DNA from: Burkholderiales bacterium
GTDB taxonomy: Bacteria > Pseudomonadota > Gammaproteobacteria > Burkholderiales > Casimicrobiaceae
DNA: 64,000 nucleotides
Direction: 5' to 3'
Assembly: GCA_025354165.1 (NCBI GenBank)
Contig: JANXNI010000083.1
Span: forward strand, 1-64,000
The translations under genes were made by a program, and so were the position numbers. This document shows positions 26,724 through 37,921 of the stretch, one piece after another (the first letter of the stretch is position 1; every line of letters starts with the position of its first letter). The notes beneath the pieces were generated by a model. It worked only from the letters and a program-made list of their open reading frames with translations, made no database searches and was not told where the DNA came from.

Positions 26724-28078
26724 TTCCTGCGTTCCGCAAGCTTCGCCATCCGCTGCTCAAGGTAGTGAATCGAAAAGCCGCCTTTAATGAACTGGGCGTC
26801 GTCCATGAGTTCGCGATGCAGCGCAATGTTCGTCTTGATGCCTTCGACGATCATCTCGGAGAGCGCGATGCGCATGCGTGCAATCGCCTGCTCACGCGTT
26901 GCACCATACGCGAGCAATTTTCCCACCATCGAATCGTAATTCGGTGGAACAAAGTAGCCGTTATAGGCGTGTGAATCAACTCGAATACCGGGGCCACCGG
27001 GCGCGTGCCAACTCGTGATGCGGCCAGGTGATGGCACAAACGAATTCGGATCCTCGGCGTTGATCCGGCATTCAATCGCATGGCCGCGTTTGATGACGTC
27101 CTTTTGACGAAACGTCATCTTTTGATTCGCGGCAATCTTGATCTGTTCCTGCACGATGTCAATGCCGGTGATCAGCTCAGTGACGGGATGCTCAACCTGC
27201 ACACGCGTGTTCATTTCAATGAAATAGAACTCGCCGTTTTCGTACAAAAACTCGAACGTACCGGCGCCGCGATAATTGATTTTCTTGCAGGCTTCGACGC
27301 AACGCTCACCAATTTTTGCGATCAGCTTTTCTGGAATGCCGGGCGCGGGGCCTTCTTCAATAATTTTTTGATGGCGGCGCTGCATCGAACAATCGCGCTC
27401 GAAAAGGTACACCGCGTTCTTGTGTTGATCGGCGAGTATTTGAATCTCGATGTGGCGCGGATTCTCAAGGAATTTCTCCATGTAGACCGTGCCGTTGCCG
27501 AACGCCGCGAGCGCTTCGCCTTTGGTAAGTGTCACCGCGTTGACGAGTGCCGCTTCGGTTTGCACCACACGCATGCCGCGTCCGCCGCCGCCGCCCGAGG
27601 CCTTGATGATGACGGGATAGCCAATCGTGCGGGCGATCCGGATCATCTCGCGCGGATCGTCGGGCAATGCGCCGTCCATGCCCGGCACCACGGGCACTCC
27701 GGCCTTTTTCATGGCGAGCTTGGCAGACACTTTGTCGCCCATCAGACGGATTGTTTCGGCGCGCGGACCGATGAATACGAAGCCGGATTTTTCCACTTTC
27801 TCCGAAAAATCTGCGTTTTCCGAGAGAAACCCATAGCCCGGGTGAATCGCCTGGGCGTCAGTGACTTCGGCGGCCGCGATAATCGCCGGGACGTTCAAAT
27901 AGCTTTGTGCGGACGGCGCAGGGCCGATGCAGATCGATTCATCGGCGAGTTTGACGTATTTAGCGTCGGCGTCGGCTTCGGAATGCACGACCACCGTTTT
28001 GATGCCCATTTCGCGGCACGCGCGCTGAATCCGCAGCGCGATCTCGCCGCGATTGGCGATCAAAATCTTGTCGAACAT
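26720..28078 (-). CDS. accC: Acetyl-CoA carboxylase biotin carboxylase subunit
   Basis: A 452-residue ATP-grasp enzyme that carboxylates biotin on AccB, the first step of fatty acid synthesis. The start [17 protein letters not shown] at 28078 is the family's normal N-terminus; an open extension to 28120 is ignored. Other signs are the ATP-binding [13 protein letters not shown] near 159, [16 protein letters not shown] near 230, and [14 protein letters not shown] near 290. accB lies 57 bp upstream and prmA overlaps downstream. Confidence 0.98.
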   Translation of the reverse strand: MFDKILIANRGEIALRIQRACREMGIKTVVVHSEADADAKYVKLADESICIGPAPSAQSYLNVPAIIAAAEVTDAQAIHPGYGFLSENADFSEKVEKSGFVFIGPRAETIRLMGDKVSAKLAMKKAGVPVVPGMDGALPDDPREMIRIARTIGYPVIIKASGGGGGRGMRVVQTEAALVNAVTLTKGEALAAFGNGTVYMEKFLENPRHIEIQILADQHKNAVYLFERDCSMQRRHQKIIEEGPAPGIPEKLIAKIGERCVEACKKINYRGAGTFEFLYENGEFYFIEMNTRVQVEHPVTELITGIDIVQEQIKIAANQKMTFRQKDVIKRGHAIECRINAEDPNSFVPSPGRITSWHAPGGPGIRVDSHAYNGYFVPPNYDSMVGKLLAYGATREQAIARMRIALSEMIVEGIKTNIALHRELMDDAQFIKGGFSIHYLEQRMAKLAERRK

Positions 28079-28135
28079 CAGGTTTTCCGGCTTTTTAGCC
28101 GAGGTCAGGGAGAGCGCCATCGTGGATTATTCGAC

Positions 28136-28612
28136 TTATTCGATGGTGAACAGCGGCTGACCGTATTCGACGGCATTTCCAGATTCCACGAGCACGGCCT
28201 TGACCACGCCCGATTTGTCTGCCTCGATCTCGTTCATGAGTTTCATGGCTTCGATGATGCAAATCGTGTCGCCCACGTTCACACTGCTGCCGACCTCAAC
28301 AAACGGCTTGGCACCGGGCGCTGCGGAGCGATAGAACGTGCCGACCATCGGGGACTTCACGATGTGACCGGTGGGCAACACGGCGGCCGGCTCAGCCACC
28401 GGCGCAGCAGCGGGTGCGGCCAACGGAGCGGCCATTGCAGGGCCCGGCTGCATCGCGTGCATCATTGGTGCGGCGTATTGCATGAACGGCTGCGGCGCGT
28501 TGGCAACCGTCCGCGTGATGCGCACCCGTTCTTCGCCCTCGGTCACTTCGAGCTCGGCGATGCCGGACTCCTGAACGAGTTCGATCAAAGTTTTTAATTT
28601 ACGCAGATCCAT
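28136..28612 (-). CDS. accB: Biotin carboxyl carrier protein
   Basis: A 158-residue carrier subunit of acetyl-CoA carboxylase. The N-terminal helix-strand part ([23 protein letters not shown]) is followed by an Ala, Pro and Met-rich linker (about 38-80) and the biotinyl domain (about 83-158). The biotin is carried on K124 in the EAMKLMNE motif. The window also encodes the ligase that attaches it (birA at 45123). Confidence 0.97.
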   Translation of the reverse strand: MDLRKLKTLIELVQESGIAELEVTEGEERVRITRTVANAPQPFMQYAAPMMHAMQPGPAMAAPLAAPAAAPVAEPAAVLPTGHIVKSPMVGTFYRSAAPGAKPFVEVGSSVNVGDTICIIEAMKLMNEIEADKSGVVKAVLVESGNAVEYGQPLFTIE

Positions 28613-28672
28613 GCGAAGGTTCTCCTCTTGGGGAAGATAAGTGGCGCTGTGTGGGTCGTTAAGTAGAGAAAA

Positions 28673-29116
28673 CTACCTGGACGAATACTCGGTCGTCAGG
28701 AAATCGAGCGCGAGGTCGTAACCGCGCACGCCGAAACCGACGATGATGCCGCGCGCAATGGCGCTTAAGTATGAGTGGTGGCGAAATTCCTCGCGGGCAT
28801 GCACATTGGTGATGTGCACTTCGAGAAAAGTCAGTGAGGCTCCGGCGAACGCATCGCGCAGGGCAACACTGGTGTGGGTCAGAGCGCCAGCATTGATGAT
28901 GCAGGCGACCGTTCCGTCAGCGCGTGTGGCATGAATGCGATCCACCAACACGCCTTCGTGATTGCTTTGCAGGCAGTCGAGATGAAATCCCGCTAAAGCT
29001 GCTCGGGCCGACAAGTGGTCCTCAAGCTGCTCCAGCGTGGTCGAGCCGTATTTTTCCGGTTCCCGTGTTCCGAGCAGATTCAGGTTCGGGCCGTGTAGCA
29101 AAAGAATCCGCGGCAT
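28673..29116 (-). CDS. aroQ: Type II 3-dehydroquinate dehydratase
   Basis: A 147-residue shikimate-pathway enzyme. It has [19 protein letters not shown] near residue 6, with the catalytic Tyr of the flexible loop, then [24 protein letters not shown] and the histidine region [17 protein letters not shown]. The start at ATG 29116 matches the usual family length. The frame stays open upstream to 29245 (43 residues), but that part has no family likeness. AccB follows 60 bp downstream. Confidence 0.95.
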   Translation of the reverse strand: MPRILLLHGPNLNLLGTREPEKYGSTTLEQLEDHLSARAALAGFHLDCLQSNHEGVLVDRIHATRADGTVACIINAGALTHTSVALRDAFAGASLTFLEVHITNVHAREEFRHHSYLSAIARGIIVGFGVRGYDLALDFLTTEYSSR

Positions 29117-29551
29117 GCCAATCTCCACGTCGCTCGCCTTGCGTATGGTTTCGCCCATTTCTTCGTGAGCGCGTTCAACCCGTTTGTGGGTCGCAGTTTT
29201 GGCTCCGCCAGTCACCGATTCGACGTCAGTCGCCATCAATTGCATCTCGATTCAATCGGGAGATCGAAGCAAGTTAAGTTGAGATAGGCGATAGTTTGCC
29301 TGAAATTTGAATTTGTTGCTAGTTGGCGACAGCTTTTCCCAGTCCTTTGCTATGACGTTGGGATGCCTTCGAAATCGCTGCTACAACCAACAACTTTTCC
29401 ATGAAAACGCCACCGAATGGGGGAAAATCCGATATATCCTTAAAAGTCGACTATAGCTCAAATTTCGCTTAAGCCCCTGTGCAAAGGCATTTTCAGAAAA
29501 AAGTTGATCGCAAACTACAATCCTACAAATACATCACTCGATGATTTTCGT
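29117..29551. other. Long gap between aroQ and the TlpA-like gene
   Basis: A gap of 435 bp. The part next to aroQ (29117-29245) is an open extension of the aroQ frame that could be a longer N-terminus, though nothing supports it. The region 29250-29385 is richer in A and T and should hold the aroQ-accBC promoter, but no clear -35/-10 pair was found. The remainder holds the family A copy A3. Confidence 0.4.
29389..29508. repeat. Family A 120-bp palindromic repeat, copy A3
   Basis: A 120 bp unit with the longest outer stem of the family: CAACTTTTCCATGAAAACGCC from 29391 pairs with GGCATTTTCAGAAAAAAGTTG ending at 29505, with few mismatches. Inner arms are GGGGG near 29419 and AAGCCCC near 29470, and the centre is AAAAGTCGACTATA. 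It lies 44 bp after the TlpA-like gene. Confidence 0.88.
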
Positions 29552-30106
29552 TTAAGCGAAGATAGCTTCAATTTCGCCGTACTTAAGCTTACCTACGCGA
29601 CGAAGCATGACTTCGCTCTTCGGCGAAATCACCAGCGTGAACGGCAGGACACCTTGTGGATTGCCCATCGTTTTGACCGCTTCGAGCCACGCTGCATCGC
29701 CCAAAAGAATCGGGTAATTTATCGCCAAATTTTTGGCGAATCGCTCGACTGGAGCGCGCCGATCAATGGCGATGCCGACAAATTGCAGGCCTTTCGCGGC
29801 AAATTCATTTTGCGCTTTCACGAATTCTGGCATTTCCTCACGGCACGGCCCACACCACGTTGCCCAGAAATTCACGATCAACGTCTTGCCTTGCCACGTC
29901 GAAATAGGCGTCGTCTTGCCGTCCAGGGCTTCAAAGCTGGCGGTCAAAAGTTTCGCCTCTTCGCCTATCACTGCGCCGCGCGTCAGCCACCAATGCCCCC
30001 CCCACGCGCCCGCGCCGCAAGCAGCCACCGCCGCTGTCCCAAGAATTAAAGCCCGCTTGCCCGACGACATGGGTCGGCCAGAATCCGGTCGCACGTCCTC
30101 GCTCAT
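29552..30106 (-). CDS. TlpA-like membrane-anchored thioredoxin
   Basis: A 184-residue thiol-disulfide reductase. One N-terminal membrane helix (about 17-37) anchors a periplasmic thioredoxin fold with the active site WCGPC (C85 and C88, in VNFWATWCGPCREEMP), followed by FVGIAIDRRAPVERFAKN and the cis-Pro region near VLPFTLVIS. Such proteins reduce target disulfides, for example in cytochrome c or copper-centre assembly. It overlaps the DsbD N-domain gene by 4 bp, so the two are translated together. Confidence 0.92.
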   Translation of the reverse strand: MSEDVRPDSGRPMSSGKRALILGTAAVAACGAGAWGGHWWLTRGAVIGEEAKLLTASFEALDGKTTPISTWQGKTLIVNFWATWCGPCREEMPEFVKAQNEFAAKGLQFVGIAIDRRAPVERFAKNLAINYPILLGDAAWLEAVKTMGNPQGVLPFTLVISPKSEVMLRRVGKLKYGEIEAIFA

Positions 30107-30645
30107 TGACTCACCTGCGGCTTGAACTGGTTCTTGAGGCTAGGCGGCGGCAACGCTTTTGCTGGCAAATTCTTCGTACCGGCGGTCAAGGCAAACAACC
30201 GTTTCGCCGGTGGATAGCAAATGCCGGCGACTTCGGAGCAGCCTTGAAACACAAGCTCCAGCTCGGTTTTTGTTGCCGCCACCGGGACCAGCTCAAGCAC
30301 AAACGGCTGCTCAAACACCGTTGTTTTGCCAAAGGTGGGGTCGTTCTTGACCTTACCCTTGTGTTGCGACAGCTTCGTCAATTTAGGCGAAACTGCCGAT
30401 CCGATGTCCTTGCCATCCACCCAAAATTCAAAGCGATCCCGATACAAATAATGCCCCGGCGTCACCCCGACCTGCAACGCCAATTTGCCGCCGACGAAGC
30501 TTGCCGTGACCGGAAACGCCTCATCCACAGGCAACGGGCCGTCGCTGTCCGCCGCCCAGACAACCGGCGTCATAAAAGCGACAGCGCAAAAAATTGCAAT
30601 CAGGGCGGTAAATCGCCCGGCACCTTTCGCTCCGGGTGCTGTCAT
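30103..30645 (-). CDS. Free-standing DsbD N-terminal domain protein
   Basis: A 180-residue secreted protein with a signal peptide at about residues 10-31 (ending VVWA). The rest matches the immunoglobulin-like N-terminal (alpha) domain of DsbD: FPVTASFVGGKLALQVGVTPGHYLYRDRF and the redox pair C136 and C143 in QGCSEVAGICYPP. The DsbD membrane and C-terminal thioredoxin domains are absent; instead the next gene, overlapping by 4 bp, encodes a TlpA-like thioredoxin. ATG 30645 is preferred because the frame upstream has no likeness to the family. Confidence 0.88.
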   Translation of the reverse strand: MTAPGAKGAGRFTALIAIFCAVAFMTPVVWAADSDGPLPVDEAFPVTASFVGGKLALQVGVTPGHYLYRDRFEFWVDGKDIGSAVSPKLTKLSQHKGKVKNDPTFGKTTVFEQPFVLELVPVAATKTELELVFQGCSEVAGICYPPAKRLFALTAGTKNLPAKALPPPSLKNQFKPQVSQ

Positions 30646-30700
30646 ACTTACGACATATTGAGCCGACCGCTTTGGCTGATTTGGGAGCAGAACGCCCCTT

Positions 30701-31126
30701 ATGAGATTGCTGGAAGCGCAGGCGCTGGAGATGTTCATGCCACTCGTTTTACTTGGAATTTTGTTGGTGCTACCCGTATTGGACATCTATGCGACGCTCC
30801 GGTTCGCCGAATCGCTCGATGTTCCTGCGTTAGCGCTCTTCGTGCCCGGATTTGTCTTCGGTCTTTTACTGATGAGGCGCGAAACCAGCACGCTCAAAGC
30901 GCGTTTCGTGAACGCCCTGCAAAGTATGTCACTCCCTGGCGTTGTCTTCGACAGCGGTCGCCGCATGCTGGCGGCCGTGCTTTTCCTGTTCCCCGGCGTC
31001 ATGAGCGATATTTTCGCGTTGTGCTTGCTGCTGATCCCAAGTCGTGCCACGCCGCAGGTTGCCACCGCCTCGTCCGCGCCGAGCGGCCCCAAGGTGATGG
31101 ATGGTGAATTCAGGCGCTTGGACTAG
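30701..31126 (+). CDS. fxsA: FxsA family membrane protein
   Basis: A protein of about 141 residues with the FxsA core: [31 protein letters not shown], then [36 protein letters not shown]. coli FxsA affects phage exclusion when overproduced; the normal role is unknown. The start is uncertain: ATG 30701, 30731 and 30737 are in frame, and the GGAG just before 30731 would best serve 30737. It converges on lgt, overlapping it by 17 bp. Confidence 0.85.
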   Translation: MRLLEAQALEMFMPLVLLGILLVLPVLDIYATLRFAESLDVPALALFVPGFVFGLLLMRRETSTLKARFVNALQSMSLPGVVFDSGRRMLAAVLFLFPGVMSDIFALCLLLIPSRATPQVATASSAPSGPKVMDGEFRRLD

Positions 31127-31898
31127 TCGGACGCAGCAGTAACCACCCGCCAATCAAAATCATCGGTACGCACAACCACTGCCCCATCGTCATCCCGAAC
31201 GAGAGAAAACCAAGGAACGCATCCGGTTCGCGGAAAAATTCTGCCGTGGAGCGCAGGACGCCGTAGCCTACCAGAAATGCGCCTGAAACGCGTCCCAAAG
31301 CACGCGGCTTGCTGGAATAAATCCACAAAATAATGAATAGCAGTACGCCCTCAAGCGCGAACTGGTAAAGCTGTGACGGATGACGCGGAATGCGGTCCAC
31401 CGTCGGGAAAATCATGGCCCACGGCAAAGACGGGTCGGCCGCACGGCCCGGTAACTCGGCGTTAATGAAATTACCGATGCGGCCTGAAGCCAGGCCCAGC
31501 GGCACCAGCGGCGAGACGAAATCCATCACCCGCAAAAACTTTCTCTCCGTGCGCCGCGCATACAGCCACATCGCGAAAATTACGCCGAGCAGGCCGCCGT
31601 GAAAACTCATGCCACCCTGCCACACGGCAAAAATTTCAAGCGGGTTGCTCAGGTAATAACCGGGCTTGTAGAACAGACAATAGCCGATGCGTCCGCCCAA
31701 AACCACACCCAAAATGCCGTAAAGCAGTAGCTCGTCGACATCGCCCGGTTTCCAGCCCTGCAAAACCTGTTTGCGAGCGCGATACTGACCGAGCAGCATG
31801 AACAGTACGAAGGCCACAAGGTAGGTTAGGCCGTACCAGCGAATGGCGAGCGGGCCGATTTGCAGGGCGATGGGGTCAATTTCAGGATGGATCAGCAT
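31110..31898 (-). CDS. lgt: Phosphatidylglycerol:prolipoprotein diacylglyceryl transferase
   Basis: A 262-residue inner-membrane enzyme that adds diacylglycerol to the lipobox cysteine of prolipoproteins. It has seven predicted helices, the conserved [15 protein letters not shown] and [12 protein letters not shown] segments near residues 78-105, and the Lgt signature [18 protein letters not shown] near 135. The C-terminus overlaps the convergent fxsA gene by 17 bp. Confidence 0.96.
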   Translation of the reverse strand: MLIHPEIDPIALQIGPLAIRWYGLTYLVAFVLFMLLGQYRARKQVLQGWKPGDVDELLLYGILGVVLGGRIGYCLFYKPGYYLSNPLEIFAVWQGGMSFHGGLLGVIFAMWLYARRTERKFLRVMDFVSPLVPLGLASGRIGNFINAELPGRAADPSLPWAMIFPTVDRIPRHPSQLYQFALEGVLLFIILWIYSSKPRALGRVSGAFLVGYGVLRSTAEFFREPDAFLGFLSFGMTMGQWLCVPMILIGGWLLLRPTSPSA

Positions 31899-31999
31899 AG
31901 TAGGTAAGTGTAGTGCGGCCTAAAATCTGACCTACCGACATTTGTCATCGCGTTGACAAGTCCCGCCCGTAACCCGTTTTGTGTTTTTCGAGTGCACTT

Positions 32000-33668
<1,669 letters not shown>

Positions 33669-33676
<8 letters not shown>

Positions 33677-34226
33677 GACGATTGGATTCAAATCCTTTGC
33701 GCTGTGCGCGGCGTCTTTGCTGCTTGGCAGTGCGTCGGCCACTCCGGTCGATATCAAGCTGGTCAACCCAAGTTTCGAGGAACCTGCAAACGGCGCGCGT
33801 GCGCCCGGCTGGTTTCCTTCGCAGCACACTGGGCCGGTTCGTAACTTTGAATGGGCGGTAGACACCGAAACCGCCAGTGACGGCAAGGCGAGCTACCGCA
33901 TCAAACGGCTAAGTCCACAGGCGTTCGGCATGATCACTCAGGGCGTCGTTGTCGCCGGGCATGCCGGCAAAACGCTCGAGTTTTCTGCGGCCATGAAAGC
34001 CGACGATGTCGGCCCGGACGGCTGGGTGCTCTCCGTCAACGTCGAAAGCCGCAACGCCATTCTGGAGCAGGTACGCAGCACGCCGGTGACCGGCAAAGTT
34101 GGCTGGAAGCGCTCCGTGGTTCGCTTCAAATTGCCCGCGGATGCGTACGAACTGAAGCTGGGTGTCATGCTGCTCGATGAAGGCACTGGCTGGGTGGATG
34201 ACATCAAGCTTCACGTGGTGGATTAG
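33669..34226 (+). CDS. Secreted protein of unknown function, CBM-like
   Basis: A 185-residue protein with a signal peptide (about 1-24, ending GSASA). The mature part has the look of a galactose-binding-like beta sandwich: VNPSFEEP near the start, [38 protein letters not shown] and the end [14 protein letters not shown], which is typical of carbohydrate-binding CBM_4_9-type modules. No catalytic domain is attached. The start overlaps the ilvD stop by 8 bp. The function is unknown. Confidence 0.65.
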
Positions 34227-34276
34227 ATGAGCCATCCCGTTCGTCAACACCGGTAGCGTTCATGCGTTAATGAATC

Positions 34277-34723
34277 ATGCACAAACATTTTCTCTCTTGC
34301 GTCGCGCTGACGGTCATAGCCATCGCCAATCCCTCCTTCGCCCTCGACGCTATCCCTCTTGACCAGTTGAAACCCGGATTGTGGAAAGTCGAGCGCAAGA
34401 TGGAAAAACTTGACCTCACGCCAGTGGAGTACGAGACGCGCAACAGCGAATATTGCGCCAGTCCGAAAAAAGAAATTTCACGCACGCTGCGACTGGCCAG
34501 TTTTCTTTGCAAAACCGAGACAACCAAGGTCGCCGACAACAGATACAGCGTACGTGCCACGTGCAGACTTCCCGGTATCTCCGGTGAAAACACGACCGTC
34601 ATCACCATCGTAAACCCCGGCGAATACACCGCTCAAGTCGAGACGATCGGCACCAAATTCGGCGAGAAGCAGCATCGGAAAGAAACTATTTCCGCTGTGC
34701 GGGCCGGGGATTGTCAGGAGTAG
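34277..34723 (+). CDS. DUF3617 family secreted protein
   Basis: A 148-residue protein with a signal peptide (about 1-23, ending PSFA) and the DUF3617 pattern: LKPGLWKVERKME near residue 30, EYCASPKKE with a conserved cysteine, FLCKTETTKV, and RATCRLPGISGENTTVITI near 100. DUF3617 members are small periplasmic proteins of unknown function, common in Betaproteobacteria. It follows the CBM-like gene by 50 bp in the same direction. Confidence 0.8.
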   Translation: MHKHFLSCVALTVIAIANPSFALDAIPLDQLKPGLWKVERKMEKLDLTPVEYETRNSEYCASPKKEISRTLRLASFLCKTETTKVADNRYSVRATCRLPGISGENTTVITIVNPGEYTAQVETIGTKFGEKQHRKETISAVRAGDCQE

Positions 34724-34808
34724 CGCGACTATTTGCGTGCGGTTATCGGAACCGTTGCCCGAAACTACGACGCGCTACAGCTACATACGGGGACTACACT
34801 TCCCGCGC

Positions 34809-34963
34809 GGGCACCTCTAAGAATTCATTTTTGGGGATGCAGTGTTAGGAGCCCGGAGCGCAGTAACCTTCATTACCGCTCTTGTTCATGAGCGCTTCTG
34901 GCAAAGACGCGAGCACCGTGCGACGACACAATGCGCCCCACAAATGAATTCTTAGAGATGCCC
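34809..34963. repeat. Family B MITE-like element, copy B2
   Basis: A 155 bp element with clear terminal inverted repeats of about 26 bp: GGGCACCTCTAAGAATTCAT at the left end, and at the right end a sequence that reads GGGCATCTCTAAGAATTCAT on the other strand. Both are followed inward by a G-rich TTTTGGGG or TTGTGGGG. The right end stops 2 bases before the pyk start codon. Confidence 0.88.
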
Positions 34964-34965
34964 GT

Positions 34966-36408
34966 ATGAAAGCCACCAAAATAGTTGCCACGCTCGGCCC
35001 CGCGAGCGACACCGTTGACATCATTGCCGCGATGATCGAGGCGGGATGCGATGTTTTTCGCCTTAATTTTTCGCACGGCACTGCCGAGGATCACGCAGCG
35101 CGCGCAGCACGTGTGCGCGAAGCCGCTGCCCGCGTCGGTCGTGAGGTCGCCATCATGGGCGATCTTCAGGGCCCGAAAATCCGCGTCGGCAAATTCGAAA
35201 ATGGCAAAGCGATGCTCGTCGCTGGTGAGCCGTTTTTGCTTGATGCCGCGCTCGACAACAAAGCGCCCGTATCGAACGCGCAGCAAGCGAGTCTTGATTA
35301 CAAAGAGCTGCCGCAGGACGTGAAAAGCGGCGACACGCTGCTGCTCGCCGACGGCTTGATCCAGTTGAAAGTCATCAAGGTGGTCGGCGACAAGGTGCAC
35401 ACCATCGTCGAACTCGGCGGCGAACTCTCCAACAACAAAGGCATCAACAAAATGGGCGGCGGCCTGACCGCGACGGCCCTGCCTGCCAAGGATCTGGACG
35501 ACATCAAAATCGCCGTTGCCATTGACGTGGACTACCTCGCGATCTCGTTCCCCAAAAGCGCGAACGATATGCAAACGGCGCGCACCATCCTTACGGCGTG
35601 TGGCGGAAAAGCCAAGCTCATCGCCAAAATCGAGCGCGCCGAAGCCATCGTTCCGGAAACGCTAGACGAGATCATCGACGCCAGCGACGGCATCATGGTC
35701 GCACGCGGCGATCTCGCTATTGAGGTCGGCAACGCAGCCGTACCGGCGCTGCAAAAACGCATGATCAAGCGCGCGCGTGATCGTAACAAGCTCACCATCA
35801 CCGCCACCCAAATGATGGAGAGCATGATCACAGCACCCGTGCCTACGCGAGCCGAGGTCAGCGACGTCGCCAACGCAGTGCTCGATGGCACCGACGCCGT
35901 GATGCTCTCCGCCGAATCCGCGACCGGCAAATATCCGGTCGAAACCATTCGCACCATGACCGCGATTGCGCTCGCCGCCGAGCGCTCGCAGGAGTACGAG
36001 CTGGACAGCGATTTCATCCACCAGCAATTTGTGCGCGTTGATCAGGCCATCGCGATGGCCTCCCTGTTCACCGCGTTCCACTTGAAGGCAAAGGCCATCG
36101 CAGCGCTGTCGCAGTCGGGCTCCACTGCGCTCTGGATGAGTCGCCACGACAGCGGCGTGCCGATCTATGCGCTGACGCCGGAGGTGCGCTCGGCCCGCCG
36201 CGCCGCGCTGTATCGCGGCGTCAGGCCGGTTGTGGTGCCTTTTGATTCGGATCGTGAAACGGCCTTGCTCGCGGCGGAGAACGCACTGATGTCCCGCGGC
36301 GCAGTTTCCGACGGCGATTTGATCGTATTGTCGTGCGGTGAGCCAATGGGGAAAAGTGGCGGCACCAACGCACTCAAAGTCGTGCGCGTGGGCGAACATC
36401 GCGAATGA
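34966..36408 (+). CDS. pyk: Pyruvate kinase
   Basis: A 480-residue glycolytic enzyme making pyruvate and ATP from phosphoenolpyruvate and ADP. Family signs are ATLGPASDTVD and FRLNFSHGTAEDH at the start, DLQGPKIRVGKF near 65, the active site IIAKIERAEAI with its lysine (LIAKIERAE near 222), MVARGDLAIEVG near 245, TATQMMESMI near 280 and DAVMLSAESATGKYPVE near 308. The ribosome-binding site before ATG 34966 is weak and is provided by the end of a family B element. A family A repeat begins at its stop codon. Confidence 0.97.
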   Translation: MKATKIVATLGPASDTVDIIAAMIEAGCDVFRLNFSHGTAEDHAARAARVREAAARVGREVAIMGDLQGPKIRVGKFENGKAMLVAGEPFLLDAALDNKAPVSNAQQASLDYKELPQDVKSGDTLLLADGLIQLKVIKVVGDKVHTIVELGGELSNNKGINKMGGGLTATALPAKDLDDIKIAVAIDVDYLAISFPKSANDMQTARTILTACGGKAKLIAKIERAEAIVPETLDEIIDASDGIMVARGDLAIEVGNAAVPALQKRMIKRARDRNKLTITATQMMESMITAPVPTRAEVSDVANAVLDGTDAVMLSAESATGKYPVETIRTMTAIALAAERSQEYELDSDFIHQQFVRVDQAIAMASLFTAFHLKAKAIAALSQSGSTALWMSRHDSGVPIYALTPEVRSARRAALYRGVRPVVVPFDSDRETALLAAENALMSRGAVSDGDLIVLSCGEPMGKSGGTNALKVVRVGEHRE

Positions 36409-36527
36409 TCAGCTTTTGGCTGAATGCTCCTTCGCATAGGGGCTGAAGCCGCAAAATATTCATTGTCGACTTATTATGTTTTGCAGCGATAACCCCTGTG
36501 CAATCGACGTTACAACGTGAAGCTGAT
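36408..36527. repeat. Family A 120-bp palindromic repeat, copy A4
   Basis: A 120 bp unit starting within the pyk stop codon. Outer arms are ATCAGCTTTTGGCTGAA and its near complement ending AAGCTGAT at 36527. The inner stem is GCATAGGGGCT near 36435 paired with AACCCCTGTGC near 36491, where one pair becomes G-U on RNA. The core is TTGTCGACTTATT. Confidence 0.88.
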
Positions 36528-36578
36528 TCGTAGCTCTTGACCCTTCGACGCAAAGCGCGTCCGGGCTACACTTTTCAC

Positions 36579-37799
36579 ATGGAACTCACCGTCACCGTCA
36601 AACCCACGCGCCGCGTCCTGCTCGGCATCACCGGCGGCATCGCCGCTTACAAATCCGCCGAACTGACGCGCCTGTTGGTCAAATCAGGCCGCGAAGTCAC
36701 TGTCGCTATGACCGCCTCCGCGCGCGAATTTGTCGGCCCAGCGACCTTTCAGGCGCTTTCCGGTCACCCAGTGTTCAGCGACTTGTGGGACGCACGACCC
36801 GACAACGGCATGGCGCACATCGAACTCACGCGCAGCAACGACGTGATGCTTATTGCTCCCGCCTCGGCTGATTTTCTCGCGCGGTTAGTGCACGGTCGAA
36901 GCGATGACCTGCTCGCCACCACCGTCCTCGCGCGCACCATTCCGCTCATCGTCGCCCCCGCAATGAATTTGCAGATGTGGCAGAACCCGGCGACACAGCG
37001 AAACGTCGCCACGCTCAAAGCCGACGGCGTCCACGTCATCGGTCCCGGCAACGGCGATCAGGCGTGCGGCGAGATCGGCGATGGCCGCATGCTCGAACCT
37101 GCGGAAATCATGGCCGCGCTGGAGGCCTGGGCGCAGCCGAAATTACTCGCAGGCAAACGCGTGCTCATCACCGCCGGCCCCACGCAGGAAGCCATCGACC
37201 CCGTGCGCGTGATCACCAATCATTCCAGCGGAAAAATGGGTTACGCGCTCGCGCAAGCCTGCGCCGACGCGGGCGCGCAGGTCACGCTAGTGACTGGCCC
37301 GACGCATCTCGCGACGCCCTACGCCGTTGATCGTGTGAACGTCACCAGTGCCGCGCAAATGCTTGCCGCCGTTGAGGCCGACATCGACGAAGCCGACATC
37401 CTCATCGCAGTGGCCGCCGTCGCCGATTACCGCCCCGCCAACAGCGCCGAACAAAAGATCAAAAAGACCGAAAGCGGACTGACGATCAACCTCGAACCCA
37501 CCGTAGACATCCTCGCCAAAATCGCCAAGCGCGCCGGCAAAAACGGCAAACCGCCGTTCTGCGTAGGCTTCGCCGCTGAAAGCGAAAGAGTCGAGCAATA
37601 CGGCGCAGAAAAGCGCGCCAGAAAAGACATCCCGCTACTCATCGCGAATCATGCGCAGAGCGCGTTTGGGGCTGATGAAAACGAAGTGACCCTGATTGAC
37701 GAAACCGGCGCAGCGGGGGCGAAACGGTTGCCGAGAATGAACAAGCTGGCGCTGGCGCGGGCGTTGGTCGGTGAGATTGCGAAGCGGATTCACGCGTAG
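36579..37799 (+). CDS. coaBC: Bifunctional phosphopantothenoylcysteine decarboxylase/synthase
   Basis: A 406-residue enzyme for two steps of CoA synthesis. The N-terminal FMN-binding CoaC half has GITGGIAAYKSAELTR, PASADFLARLVHG, APAMNLQMWQNPA and the catalytic cysteine in DQACGEIGDGRML near residue 160. The C-terminal CoaB half has the dimer and CTP-binding ITAGPTQEAIDPVRVITNHSSGKMG near 195, AAVADYRP near 283, and VGFAAES near 325. ATG 36579 is the chosen start because the 14 residues before it in the open frame do not fit the family. Confidence 0.97.
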   Translation: MELTVTVKPTRRVLLGITGGIAAYKSAELTRLLVKSGREVTVAMTASAREFVGPATFQALSGHPVFSDLWDARPDNGMAHIELTRSNDVMLIAPASADFLARLVHGRSDDLLATTVLARTIPLIVAPAMNLQMWQNPATQRNVATLKADGVHVIGPGNGDQACGEIGDGRMLEPAEIMAALEAWAQPKLLAGKRVLITAGPTQEAIDPVRVITNHSSGKMGYALAQACADAGAQVTLVTGPTHLATPYAVDRVNVTSAAQMLAAVEADIDEADILIAVAAVADYRPANSAEQKIKKTESGLTINLEPTVDILAKIAKRAGKNGKPPFCVGFAAESERVEQYGAEKRARKDIPLLIANHAQSAFGADENEVTLIDETGAAGAKRLPRMNKLALARALVGEIAKRIHA

Positions 37800-37903
37800 A
37801 AACTTTTGCTGTGCCGAGGCACGCGGGCGCATTTCGGACCTCGATCTTTTGACGCATCCGTTGATATCACTTCTCACAGGCGATATCATCTCACTTACGC
37901 GGC

Positions 37904-37916
37904 CAATTCGGAATTG
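37904..37916. promoter_or_regulatory. Operator-like palindrome before the RHH antitoxin gene
   Basis: CAATTC, a single G, then GAATTG forms an exact 13 bp palindrome 5 bases before the GTG at 37922. Two GATATC palindromes at 37863 and 37882 lie 13 bases apart just upstream. RHH antitoxins often bind such sites and repress their own operon; this role is inferred. Confidence 0.4.
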
Positions 37917-37921
37917 TTCGG

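Noticed and set aside
27080-28597. A 505-codon open frame antisense to accC and accB
   Set aside because: It mirrors the third-position bias of the real genes on the other strand, is His, Arg and Asp-rich with no recognisable domain, and accC and accB are certain.
29117-29245. A 43-residue N-terminal extension of AroQ
   Set aside because: The frame is open, but the enzyme is complete without it and the extension has no likeness to the family; [16 protein letters not shown] is the usual start.
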